DNA from: DAIQRJ01 sp963708795
GTDB lineage: Bacteria > Actinomycetota > Actinomycetes > Propionibacteriales > DAIQRJ01
DNA: 64,000 nucleotides
Direction: 5' to 3'
NCBI GenBank assembly: GCA_963708795.1
Contig: CAVPUH010000006.1
Location: forward strand, 372,001 to 436,000
The notes under the pieces were generated by a model that was not told the origin of the DNA, did not search any database, and saw only the letters and a list, made by a program, of their open reading frames with translations. The position numbers and the translations under genes are program-made. Shown in pieces: positions 1 to 7,124 of the stretch. Numbering within the stretch: the stretch's first letter is position 1; each line of letters begins with the position of its first letter.

Positions 1-986
1 CCGAGGAAGTAGCTGAACGGGGGCGTGTAGTGCCGGCCGAGCAGGTCGTGGCCGGTCAGTCGTTCGACCACGCGGTCGGCTACGTCGTCGCCGAGCTCGC
101 GGGCGTAGGCGGCGAGCCGGGCCTCGGCCAGGACGAGACGCTCGCCGGCGAAGGGCCCCTCCGCCGGTCCGGTGACGACGACGTAGTCGACGTCGGGGTT
201 GACGGCGACCGCGAGGTTGCTCGGCAACGTCCACGGCGTCGTGGTCCAGACCAGCGCGAGCTCGCCCGTGTCCAGCCGCAGCCCCACGGTGACCGCCGGG
301 TCCTGCCGCTGCTGGTAGACGTCCTCGTCCATCCGCAGCTCGTGGTTCGACAGCGGTGTCTCGTCGTTCCAGCAGTACGGGAGCACTCGACGGCCCTCGT
401 ATACGAGTCCCTTGTCCCAGAGCTGCTTGAAGCCCCACATGACGCTCTCCATGTAGGACAGGTCGAGGGTCTTGTAGTCGTGGTCGAAGTCCACCCACCG
501 GGCCTGCTTGGTGACGTAGTCCTCCCACTCGTGGGTGTAGCGGAGCACGCCCGCGCGGCAGGCGCAGTTGAACTTCTCGATACCGAGGTCGAGGATCTCC
601 GCCTTCGTCGTCAGACCGAGCTGGCGCATCGCCTCGAGCTCGGCCGGCAGGCCGTGGCAGTCCCAGCCGAAGCGTCGTTCCACCCGGCGCCCCCGCATCG
701 TCTGGTAGCGCGGGACGACGTCCTTCACGTAGCCGGTGAGCAGGTGACCGTAGTGCGGGAGGCCGTTGGCGAACGGGGGGCCGTCGTAGAACACGAACTC
801 GTTCTCGCCGCTCGGGCCGGCGTCACGCTGCTCGACGCTCGCGACGAAGGTGCCGTCGGTCTTCCAGAAGGCCAGCACGGCGCGCTCGAGGGCAGGGAAC
901 CGCGGCGTGGAGGTGACGTCGCCGGCCGGGGCTGCGCCTGAGTTGGGGTCGGCCAGATCGGCCACGTCGACGAGGGGGTAGGGCAT
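1..986 (-). CDS. ileS: Isoleucyl-tRNA synthetase, N-terminal part (runs off the window)
   Basis: Class I aminoacyl-tRNA synthetase that charges tRNA-Ile with isoleucine in the cytoplasm. About 328 N-terminal residues are visible, beginning MPYPLVDVADLADP at the ATG at 986-984; the 3' part lies beyond base 1. The HIGH-type signature is present as PHYGHL (about residues 77-82) after a FYDGPPFANG motif, and the zinc/editing-proximal stretch RFGWDCHGLPAE follows. This pattern is typical of IleS and not of ValS or LeuS. The call is reinforced by the T-box leader directly upstream, whose specifier is an isoleucine codon (ATC). No frameshift is visible in the part seen. The gene is transcribed leftwards from a promoter at about 1242-1270, so it has a long (about 250 nt) leader and expression should depend on uncharged tRNA-Ile. 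Confidence 0.95.
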   Translation of the reverse strand, partial: MPYPLVDVADLADPNSGAAPAGDVTSTPRFPALERAVLAFWKTDGTFVASVEQRDAGPSGENEFVFYDGPPFANGLPHYGHLLTGYVKDVVPRYQTMRGRRVERRFGWDCHGLPAELEAMRQLGLTTKAEILDLGIEKFNCACRAGVLRYTHEWEDYVTKQARWVDFDHDYKTLDLSYMESVMWGFKQLWDKGLVYEGRRVLPYCWNDETPLSNHELRMDEDVYQQRQDPAVTVGLRLDTGELALVWTTTPWTLPSNLAVAVNPDVDYVVVTGPAEGPFAGERLVLAEARLAAYARELGDDVADRVVERLTGHDLLGRHYTPPFSYFL

Positions 987-1235
987 CTGGGGCTCCGTTG
1001 CGGTGGGTCGGTCGTCAGCTCATCAGCATGCTGAGGACGACGCTCCGGATCGCTCCGGGACACCGCGGTACCACCTCTGTTGCCGCCCCGACCCGGTGAC
1101 CTGGGTCGCGGTGACCTCTCGTAGGGGCTGTGACGGGCCTACCCGTCCGGGTCTAGTGAGCCGGTCCGTGCGATCGAGCCGCGGGTCAGCCGTTCTTCCG
1201 GAGGCTCACCGGTGATGACCGGATCGACGCCTGTG
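987..1235 (-). promoter_or_regulatory. T-box riboswitch controlling ileS
   Basis: The minus strand carries the T-box core TGGTACCGCGGT at 1073-1062, the sequence that pairs with the free 3' end of uncharged tRNA. Upstream is a short hairpin, CCGGT-CATC-ACCGG (1222-1209), whose loop holds ATC (1216-1214), an isoleucine codon, matching the downstream gene. Stem I is very short, as is known for actinobacterial ileS T-boxes, which act on translation by hiding the ribosome binding site rather than by transcription termination. No U-run terminator is visible between the T-box core and the ATG, which fits that mechanism. Boundaries are approximate: the 5' end is inferred from the -10 position. Confidence 0.9.
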
Positions 1236-1241
1236 CGGCCC

Positions 1242-1270
1242 AGTCTAGGCGCTGCCGACGGCATCGTCAG
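1242..1270 (-). promoter_or_regulatory. Predicted ileS promoter
   Basis: On the minus strand CTGACG (1270-1265) and TAGACT (1247-1242) are separated by exactly 17 bp, a good housekeeping-sigma -35/-10 pair. Transcription would begin near 1235, just upstream of the T-box specifier hairpin. Prediction only. Confidence 0.6.
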
Positions 1271-1313
1271 CCGAGTTCCGGTGCCGGGCGTTCGCGCCGG
1301 CCGTCGACACTGG

Positions 1314-1385
1314 CCCGAACCGACGACAGCTCGGCCGGAATGGCAGGTGAAGCCGCGGCATCGCCCGAGCTGCCGTCGGTTCGGG
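1314..1385. repeat. 72-bp inverted-repeat element, copy 1
   Basis: Arms of 21 nt (1314-1334 and 1365-1385) are complementary with a single mismatch. They start CCCGAACCGACG and end CGTCGGTTCGGG, with about 30 nt between them. The same 72-bp element, of identical length, recurs at 7053-7124. It sits in the gap between the ileS promoter and the acetyltransferase gene; apart from this element I see nothing else in the 1271-1430 stretch. It has no coding potential, so it is a REP/MITE-like hairpin repeat. Confidence 0.75.
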
Positions 1386-1430
1386 TCCGGCCGTGCGGGG
1401 CCGCATGGCCGGATCGGCCAGGATGTCGGC

Positions 1431-1949
1431 ATGAGCGACCTCGTGATCCGCCCGGCCCGACCGGACGACGTCCCCGCCCTCCTCGGGCTGGTGGTGGAGC
1501 TCGCCACCTACGAGCGCGAACCCGACGCGGTCGAGGCGACCGCCGAGCAGATGGCCGCCACGTTCTTCCCCGCGGACGGAGCACCCGCGGTATTCGCCCT
1601 GGTGGCCGAGTCGTCGGCGGAAGACGGCCCGGCCACGCAGGCCACGATCGTCGGCATGGCGATCTGGTACGTGACGTACTCGACCTGGCTGGGTCGGCAC
1701 GGCATCTGGCTGGAGGACCTGTACGTGACCCCGGCGCGCCGCGGCAGCGGCGCCGGAAAGGCGTTGCTCACCGAGTTGGCGCGCATCGCGGCCGAGCGCG
1801 GCTACGGACGGCTCGAGTGGTGGGTCCTGCGCTGGAACACCCCGTCCATCGGCTTCTACGAGTCCCTCGGCGCGGAGGCGATGGACGAGTGGTCGCACTA
1901 CCGGCTCGACGGCGACGCGCTCACCGCCCTCGCGGCGAGCGAGCGCTGA
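1431..1949 (+). CDS. GNAT-family N-acetyltransferase (SSAT-like)
   Basis: 172-residue protein starting MSDLVIRPARPDDVPALL. It has the layout of a single GNAT domain: the N-terminal strand and helix, an acidic LEDLYVTP strand, and the acetyl-CoA pyrophosphate-binding loop RRGSGAGKALL at about residues 103-113. The C-terminal WNTPSIGFYESLGA segment is the conserved region seen in spermidine/diamine acetyltransferase relatives. The reaction is transfer of an acetyl group from acetyl-CoA to an amine; the substrate cannot be told from sequence. I chose ATG 1431 because the open frame upstream has no GNAT-like residues and contains the repeat element. It converges on the epimerase gene with only 12 bp between stops. 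Single gene, probably monocistronic. Confidence 0.85.
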   Translation: MSDLVIRPARPDDVPALLGLVVELATYEREPDAVEATAEQMAATFFPADGAPAVFALVAESSAEDGPATQATIVGMAIWYVTYSTWLGRHGIWLEDLYVTPARRGSGAGKALLTELARIAAERGYGRLEWWVLRWNTPSIGFYESLGAEAMDEWSHYRLDGDALTALAASER

Positions 1950-1961
1950 CCGGCCGTACGC

Positions 1962-2864
1962 TCAGACTGGCCCGAGGCGATACTGCGGGTCGTACCCCAG
2001 CTGCAGCCTGGCCCTGGCAATCGACAGCAGCGGGGCGCGGCCGGGCAACGGCTCGACGAGGTTCGCGACCAGGTCGGGCTGGTACCGGCGCACCAGTTCC
2101 AGAGTCGGTTCCGGAGCCCGGGTGTCCGGCCCGCCCAGCACGATCGGCTCCGGTGCGACAGCGCCGACGGTCGCGGCCAGCGCGATCCCCTTCGTCACGT
2201 CCAGCACGTGCACCCACTGGAAGAGGTCGTCCGCCCAGGCGTTCGTGGTCGGCAGGCCGTCGGTCAGCGCCTTGGCGTAGGTCGACTCGGCCCACACCCC
2301 GGCGAAGCGCAGGTTCGCGACCTCGATGCCGAACGCCCGGTGGTACGTGGCGCCGATCAACTCCGTCGCCGCCTTGCTGAGGCTGTACGGGTCCTCCGGC
2401 TCGACCGGCTCGGCTTCCGTCAGCGGGAGTGCCCGGCGGATCGGGGTGCGTCCGGAGGTCCGCCAGTAGAACGTGCCGAAGGCGTTGATGCTCGAGGCGT
2501 TGACCACCCGCCGCACGCCGCAGTCCCGGGCCGCTTCGTAGACGTTGACGGTTCCCATGATGTTCGTCTGCAGGGTCGACGTCGCCAGGTCCCAGGTTCC
2601 GGTGGGCCAGGCGGCGAGGTGCACGACGACGGCAGCCTCCGCGAACGCCGCTCGGATCGCGTCGAGGTCGTCGAGCCCGACGCGCGCGTACGGCCACGTC
2701 GGGGCCAGTGGAGCGAGCGACCGGCCGGTCGGACTGCTCGGATCGAACACGGTGGCCTCGGCGGGGTCCACGTGGTCGAGCAGCACGAGCTCGTGGTCGG
2801 CGCCGAGGATGTCGGCGACATGCCGGCCGAGCCAGCCGGCGGCACCGGTGATGACGATCTTCAT
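1962..2864 (-). CDS. NAD(P)-dependent epimerase/dehydratase (extended SDR)
   Basis: 300-residue extended short-chain dehydrogenase/reductase. The N-terminal Rossmann motif is GAAGWLGRH (about residues 7-15), followed by HLAAWP in place of the usual HLAA motif. The catalytic YSLSK (Tyr-x-x-x-Lys) lies near residue 165, with NASSINAFG upstream supplying the Ser. Sugar-nucleotide epimerases, uronate dehydrogenases and similar enzymes share this fold. The short length and the neighbouring dehydrogenase and amidohydrolase would suit a sugar acid or lactone pathway, but this is inference. The ATG at 2864 overlaps the stop of the upstream dehydrogenase as ATGA, so the two are translationally coupled. 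The in-frame open region upstream is shadow. Confidence 0.85.
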   Translation of the reverse strand: MKIVITGAAGWLGRHVADILGADHELVLLDHVDPAEATVFDPSSPTGRSLAPLAPTWPYARVGLDDLDAIRAAFAEAAVVVHLAAWPTGTWDLATSTLQTNIMGTVNVYEAARDCGVRRVVNASSINAFGTFYWRTSGRTPIRRALPLTEAEPVEPEDPYSLSKAATELIGATYHRAFGIEVANLRFAGVWAESTYAKALTDGLPTTNAWADDLFQWVHVLDVTKGIALAATVGAVAPEPIVLGGPDTRAPEPTLELVRRYQPDLVANLVEPLPGRAPLLSIARARLQLGYDPQYRLGPV

Positions 2865-3901
2865 GCGTTCCTCGTATCCGTCTGTGCGTGAGTGCGATCG
2901 TCGGGCACCGAGGCGTCGGCGACCGTCCAGCCAGGTCCGGTCCAGTCGATCACCGCCGCCACCGGTTGCACGCGTCCGTTGGCGACGTCGGTCATGAGCC
3001 CGGCGGCGGACTCGGGATCGGTGGCCGTCCGGCCCACGAGTCGATCCATGGGCAGATCGCCGGAGCGCATCAGGGCGAGCGTGCGGGCCAACCGCTCGTC
3101 GGTCCACCCCGAGACGAAATGGGCGGTCAGTTCGCGCCGTTGGAGCTCTGCCATGTCGGCCCAGGCCGTCGCGTTGTCCGGCGAATGGCCGCTGAACACG
3201 ATCTCGCCCGCGCGCGGCTCGAGCGCACGGACGTACTCGTCGAACGCCGCGTCGTTGTGGACGGTATCGATGACGGCGACCGGCGCCGCGCCGGTGGCCG
3301 GAACTCCGCTCGACCGGGTACCGAGTCCCAATCCGCGCAGCGCGTCGAGGCGCTCCTCGTGCCGCCCGACGACGGTGACGTCGAAGCCGCGGGCCCGGGC
3401 GGCCAGTGCCGCCGCCGAGCCGATGACGCCGTCCCCGTACACCCAGACCGGCCCGGGTGGGGTCGTGATGCGGGATGCCGCGTTCACGCCGACCTGGGCC
3501 ACGACCAGCAGTGCCGCGCACGCCGGTTCGATGCCGGTGGCGTCCATGACGTCGACGGACCGGCTCACTCCGCGACCGGCGTGGGCGCCCCACGCTGAGG
3601 TGGCGCCGACGTAATCCGACGAATTCGTCGCCACCACCTGCTGACCGACCCGCACGTTGTGGACCTCGGCGCCGACCGCCTCGACGATCCCCACCCGCTG
3701 GTAGCCGGGGACGAACGGAGGTTCGAGGGTCGCCCAACCGAATCGGCCCTGCATGGCCCACCGGTCGGTGCCGGTGCTGACGCCGGATGCCAGCGTGCTG
3801 ACAAGAACGTCCCCGGGCCGGACCGTCGGGAGTCCGACCTGTCGGATCTCGACCTGTCTCGGACCGGTGCAGACCACGGCGATCGCGTCGTGCGCGTTCA
3901 T
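2861..3901 (-). CDS. MDR-superfamily dehydrogenase, BchC-like
   Basis: 346-residue medium-chain dehydrogenase/reductase beginning MNAHDAIAVVCTGPRQVEIR. A GroES-like N-terminal half (GDVLVSTLASGVSTGTDRW, then FVPGYQRVG) is followed by a Rossmann half with VYGDGVIGSAAA (about residues 155-166). The catalytic-zinc Cys of classical alcohol dehydrogenases is replaced by Ser/Thr in SGVSTGTD. This is the pattern of the BchC-like branch (2-desacetyl-2-hydroxyethyl bacteriochlorophyllide dehydrogenase relatives), many of which are not photosynthetic. The substrate is unknown. The start at 3901 has a GGAG four bases upstream; a longer in-frame start at 3949 adds residues with no family similarity. First gene of a two-gene operon with the SDR (ATGA overlap). 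Confidence 0.8.
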   Translation of the reverse strand: MNAHDAIAVVCTGPRQVEIRQVGLPTVRPGDVLVSTLASGVSTGTDRWAMQGRFGWATLEPPFVPGYQRVGIVEAVGAEVHNVRVGQQVVATNSSDYVGATSAWGAHAGRGVSRSVDVMDATGIEPACAALLVVAQVGVNAASRITTPPGPVWVYGDGVIGSAAALAARARGFDVTVVGRHEERLDALRGLGLGTRSSGVPATGAAPVAVIDTVHNDAAFDEYVRALEPRAGEIVFSGHSPDNATAWADMAELQRRELTAHFVSGWTDERLARTLALMRSGDLPMDRLVGRTATDPESAAGLMTDVANGRVQPVAAVIDWTGPGWTVADASVPDDRTHAQTDTRNA

Positions 3902-3950
3902 CGAGCTCCAGAGGCGGGAGGATGTGGAGGGCCGGTCGGCCGCGCCCACG

Positions 3951-3975
3951 ACGTTCGCGGGTGCGGCGCGAACGT
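3951..3975. promoter_or_regulatory. Perfect 9-7-9 inverted repeat, candidate operator
   Basis: ACGTTCGCG, seven spacer bases, then CGCGAACGT. Its placement between divergent genes of apparently related function suggests binding of a dimeric repressor. No regulator gene lies next to it. Confidence 0.4.
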
Positions 3976-4209
3976 GTCAACGAGCCGTCCGCCTTCGGCC
4001 GACCGGTCGGTCCGCGGACTTGGGCGAGTTTTTGCCGGATCGGTAACAAGCCGTGCGCAGCATCGCTCGGAGGCGGTGGAGCGGTCTGCCGTCTCGGCGT
4101 GATGTGCGAGGTCGCCATGGCCGCCGTCATGGGGTGGCAGCTCGCCGCCATGCTCTGATGCGACCGACCCTGGCCAGCGGCGGTGCCTCAGCACCGCGGG
4201 CACCGGCCC

Positions 4210-4215
4210 TAGCGT
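4210..4215 (+). promoter_or_regulatory. -10 element, leaderless promoter of the amidohydrolase
   Basis: TAGCGT followed by TGGCGG and the GTG start. The 6-nt spacing places the expected transcription start on the first base of the start codon. Confidence 0.45.
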
Positions 4216-4221
4216 TGGCGG

Positions 4222-5112
4222 GTGATCTTCGACAGCCACTGTCACGCCTGGCGGGCCTGGCCTTACGACGCCGCCGTTCCCGACCCCGAGCACCGGGGGT
4301 CGATCGAGTCCCTCCTCTACGAGATGGACCGCCACGGCGTCGAACGTGCACTGGTCGTCTGCGCTCGCATCGGCGACGACATAGGGCCGGCCTGGGCGAA
4401 CGACGACAACAATGCCTACGCGGATGCGGCCGTTCGCCGGCACCCGGACCGGTTCTCGATGGTCGCGGACGTCGACTGTGCGTGGCGGCCCGAGCACCAC
4501 ACCTCCGGAGCGGCTCATCGGCTTCAGGCGGCTGTCGATCGGTTCGACCTCGTCGGCTTCACGCACTACGTCGGCCAACCCGACGGCTGGTTCGACACCG
4601 ACGACGGTCTGGCGTTCTTCGACGTCGCCGCAGCCAACGACCTGCTGGCGTCGATCGCGGCGCCGCCGAGCTGGCAGCCCGCCATCCAGCGCCTCGCTCG
4701 GCGTCACCCGAGCATGCCGATCCTGTTGCACCATCAAGGGGAGGTGCGCCTGTCCGCGCCGACGTTCGGCGAGGACCTCGCCTCGGTGCTCGCCGGTGCC
4801 GCCTTCCCGAACATCCATGTGAAGGCATCGGGCTTCCACTACCTCACCGAACCGTCCTGGGACTACCCGTACGAACGGGCGCGGCACGACGTGCTCACGC
4901 CGCTCCTGGACGCGTTCGGCCCGCAGCGGCTGCTCTGGGGCTCGGACTTCCCGGCTGCCCGCTGGCACCTCACCTATACCCAGTCGCTCGAGGCGTTCCG
5001 GTCCTTTCCGCCCCTCGCCGACTTGCCGGGTCTCGACGACGTGCTGGGCGGCAATCTCACCGCACTGGTCGAGACGCGGCGACCACGCTCACCACATGGT
5101 GACTCTCAGTAG
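4222..5112 (+). CDS. Amidohydrolase-2 family metal-dependent hydrolase
   Basis: 296-residue TIM-barrel hydrolase of the amidohydrolase-related (Amidohydro_2) family. Metal ligands are visible as DSHCHAW at residues 4-10 (the H-x-H motif), LLHHQGE near residue 170 and the C-terminal LLWGSDFP (catalytic Asp) near residue 238. Relatives hydrolyse sugar lactones (fuconolactonase type) or decarboxylate aromatic acids. Together with the divergent SDR and dehydrogenase, a lactonase role in sugar-acid catabolism is plausible but unproven. The start GTG (4222) is supported by TAGCGT six bases upstream and the absence of a Shine-Dalgarno sequence, implying a leaderless mRNA. Confidence 0.8.
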   Translation: MIFDSHCHAWRAWPYDAAVPDPEHRGSIESLLYEMDRHGVERALVVCARIGDDIGPAWANDDNNAYADAAVRRHPDRFSMVADVDCAWRPEHHTSGAAHRLQAAVDRFDLVGFTHYVGQPDGWFDTDDGLAFFDVAAANDLLASIAAPPSWQPAIQRLARRHPSMPILLHHQGEVRLSAPTFGEDLASVLAGAAFPNIHVKASGFHYLTEPSWDYPYERARHDVLTPLLDAFGPQRLLWGSDFPAARWHLTYTQSLEAFRSFPPLADLPGLDDVLGGNLTALVETRRPRSPHGDSQ

Positions 5113-5159
5113 TTGTGAGCGTGCGAGCGGCGAGATCGCAACTCGATGACTACCCGTAA

Positions 5160-5188
5160 CTGACACGGGACTCGCGATCGGCTATAGT
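5160..5188 (+). promoter_or_regulatory. Predicted promoter of the secreted beta-propeller pseudogene
   Basis: CTGACA (5160-5165) and TATAGT (5183-5188) with 17-bp spacing, followed by GGGAG (5221-5225) six bases before the GTG at 5232. Overlapping the -10 is an inverted repeat GTCACA (5187-5192) / TGTGAC (5209-5214) with 16 bp between, a possible operator. The region is clearly AT-richer than its surroundings. Confidence 0.6.
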
Positions 5189-5231
5189 CACAGTCAGTAG
5201 TAATCGATTGTGACCAGCCCGGGAGTTCGAA

Positions 5232-7037
5232 GTGCAGATTTGTCGACACGTGCGCCTCGTGCTCCTTTATATCCTTTTTGTCGGGTGCCTGCTGGCTCAA
5301 GTGGCCGCCGCACCCGTGGCCAAGGCCGACACTCGTCCGATCATCCGCCAGCACTTCAGTCACTGTGAGTGCTGACCCGCTGCCCACTGTGCAGGTCGAC
5401 GGAGTGATCTGGTCTCAGGTCGTCGTTGGTGACACTGTGTATGCGGCTGGCTCCTTCTCGACCGCCCGACCCGCGGGGGCCGCCCCAGGCAGCCACACGA
5501 CGCCACGGCACAACCTGCTCGCCTACAGCATCAGCACCGGCAAGCTCCTGACATCGTTCAAGCCCGATCTGAATGCCCAGGCCCGGACGGTGGTGGCCTC
5601 CCCCGACAAGTCGCGGATCTACGTGGGCGGAGACTTCACCAAGGCCAACGGTGCACCGCGATCACGTATCGCCGCCTACAGCACCACGACGGGTCGGCTC
5701 GTCCGCGGGTTCGCACCGGCGGCGGCCGCGCCTGTCCTCGCGATCGCGGCGACCGGCGCGACCGTGTACCTCGGCGGTTCGTTCGCGTCGGTCTCGGGAC
5801 ACACGCGACCACGACTCGCGGCTGTCAGCGCCTCGACTGGCCGGGTCACCTCCTGGAGCCCTCAGCCCAATGCCCCGGTGACGGCGCTGACCCTGACCGC
5901 TGCGCCGGTGAAGCTGGTCGTCGGCGGCCGCTTCACGAAGATCGGCTCGACCTCGGTCTACGGGATGAGTGCGCTGAGCGTGGCGAGCGCCAAGGTGCTG
6001 CCGTGGGCTGCGACGAAGACGATCCGGGATGCCGGGGTCAACTCGTCGCTCGCCAGTCTGACGACCCTCGGCGGCTCGGTCTACGGCAGCGGGTACGTGT
6101 ACGGCAAGGGTGGGAACTTCGAGGGCACATTCCGCGCCGACGGTCGTACCGGCCGGATCGTCTGGATGGAGGACTGCCACGGCGACACGTACTCGGTGTT
6201 CCCGACCACGCGCGTCGTCTACGTCGCCAGCCACGCCCACAACTGCGCCAACGTCGGCGGCTTCCCGGAATCCAACCCACGCGTCAACTACCGCGCCACG
6301 GCCTTCCAGAACAGCGTCCGCGGCGCACTCGCGACGAACAAGCAGGCGCACTACACCAACTTCGCGGGCAAGCCGGCACCGAGCCTGCTTGACGTGGTAC
6401 CCGACGCTGTGGCCGGGCACGTACACCGGCATGGGTCAGGCCGCCTGGAGCGTGACCGGCAACGCGAAGTACGTCGTGTACGGCGGGGAGTTCACTGCGG
6501 TGAACGCCACCGCGCAACAAGGTCTGGTGCGCTTCGCGGTTCCGGCAGCTGGCACCGAACGAGGTGCGGCCGAGCACGTCTGTCAACCTGAACCCGACCG
6601 CCACGAGCACGCAGGCCGGGTCGGCCACCATCACCTGGAAGACGACCTCCGACCGCGACAACGCCGCCCTCGTCTACAAGGTCTATCGCAACTACACGAC
6701 GACGAACGAGACGCCGGTGTGCACGCGCGCGGACAACACGGTGTTCTGGAAGGTGAAGACGCTGTCGTGTGTCGACTCCGCCGCGCCGGCCGGCGTGGTG
6801 ACCTATCGCGTGATCGCCTTCGACCCGTACGGCAATCGCAACTCCGGCACCCTCGCGTCCGTGAAGGTCAAGCCCGTCCCCACGCCGTCGCCGACTCCGA
6901 TGCCGACACCCACGCCCACTCCCACCGATGCCGTCACGCCGACTCCGACCGACGCCACGCCGACACCCACGCCGACCGTCGATCCGACGGAGACCCCGAC
7001 TGACACGCCGGTCGTCCCGCCCGCTGCGGGCGAGTGA
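5232..7037 (+). pseudogene. Secreted beta-propeller/FnIII protein with Thr-Pro tail, three frameshifts
   Basis: Frame 1 (from GTG 5232) gives a signal peptide: MQICRHVRLVLL, a hydrophobic core and a cleavage-like VAKA|D; it stops at about 5373. A second frame then encodes a propeller of repeated VGGDFT / YLGGSFAS / VVGGRFTK blades (about 5345-6385). A third frame (about 6391-6547) carries TWYPTLWPGTYTG and YVVYGGEFTAVN, and a fourth (6549-7037) carries a fibronectin-III-like domain and a Pro/Thr-rich tail. Each switch restores the family sequence if one base is removed, e.g. the extra T at 6389/6390 (LL-TWYP) and the extra G near 6548 (VPA-LAPNEV). Intact relatives are secreted, cell-surface actinobacterial proteins of unknown role. 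The tail has no sorting signal. Either a decaying gene or one damaged by sequence errors; the intact promoter and signal peptide make both possible. Confidence 0.75.
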
Positions 7038-7052
7038 CGCCGGAACGGTTCA

Positions 7053-7124
7053 CCCGAACCGACGGCAGGTGCCGTCGGGTGGCACGTGAAACGGTGATCG
7101 CGCCCGACCTGCCGTCAGTTCGGG
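7053..7124. repeat. 72-bp inverted-repeat element, copy 2
   Basis: Same length and ends as the element at 1314-1385. The outer 19-nt arms (7052-7070 and 7107-7125) match with one mismatch, and the left arm itself forms an 8-bp hairpin (CCGACGGC-AGGT-GCCGTCGG, 7059-7078). It lies between two convergent broken genes and could act as their terminator. The stop codon of the kinase gene (7117-7115) lies inside the right arm and is created by the one base that differs from the other arm. Confidence 0.75.

Larger units (their letters stand above)
3902..4221. other. Divergent intergenic region with a perfect inverted repeat
   Basis: 320 bp between the divergent BchC-like dehydrogenase and amidohydrolase genes. 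No credible gene is present. It contains a perfect 9-bp inverted repeat, ACGTTCGCG (3951-3959) and CGCGAACGT (3967-3975), with a 7-bp spacer about 50 bp upstream of the dehydrogenase start. This is a likely regulator site or hairpin. At the right end TAGCGT (4210-4215) lies 6 bp before the amidohydrolase GTG. Confidence 0.5.

Noticed and set aside
6860..7030. Short tandem repeats resembling a CRISPR or satellite
   Set aside because: These are codon repeats for a Thr-Pro-rich protein tail, irregular in length and without spacers.
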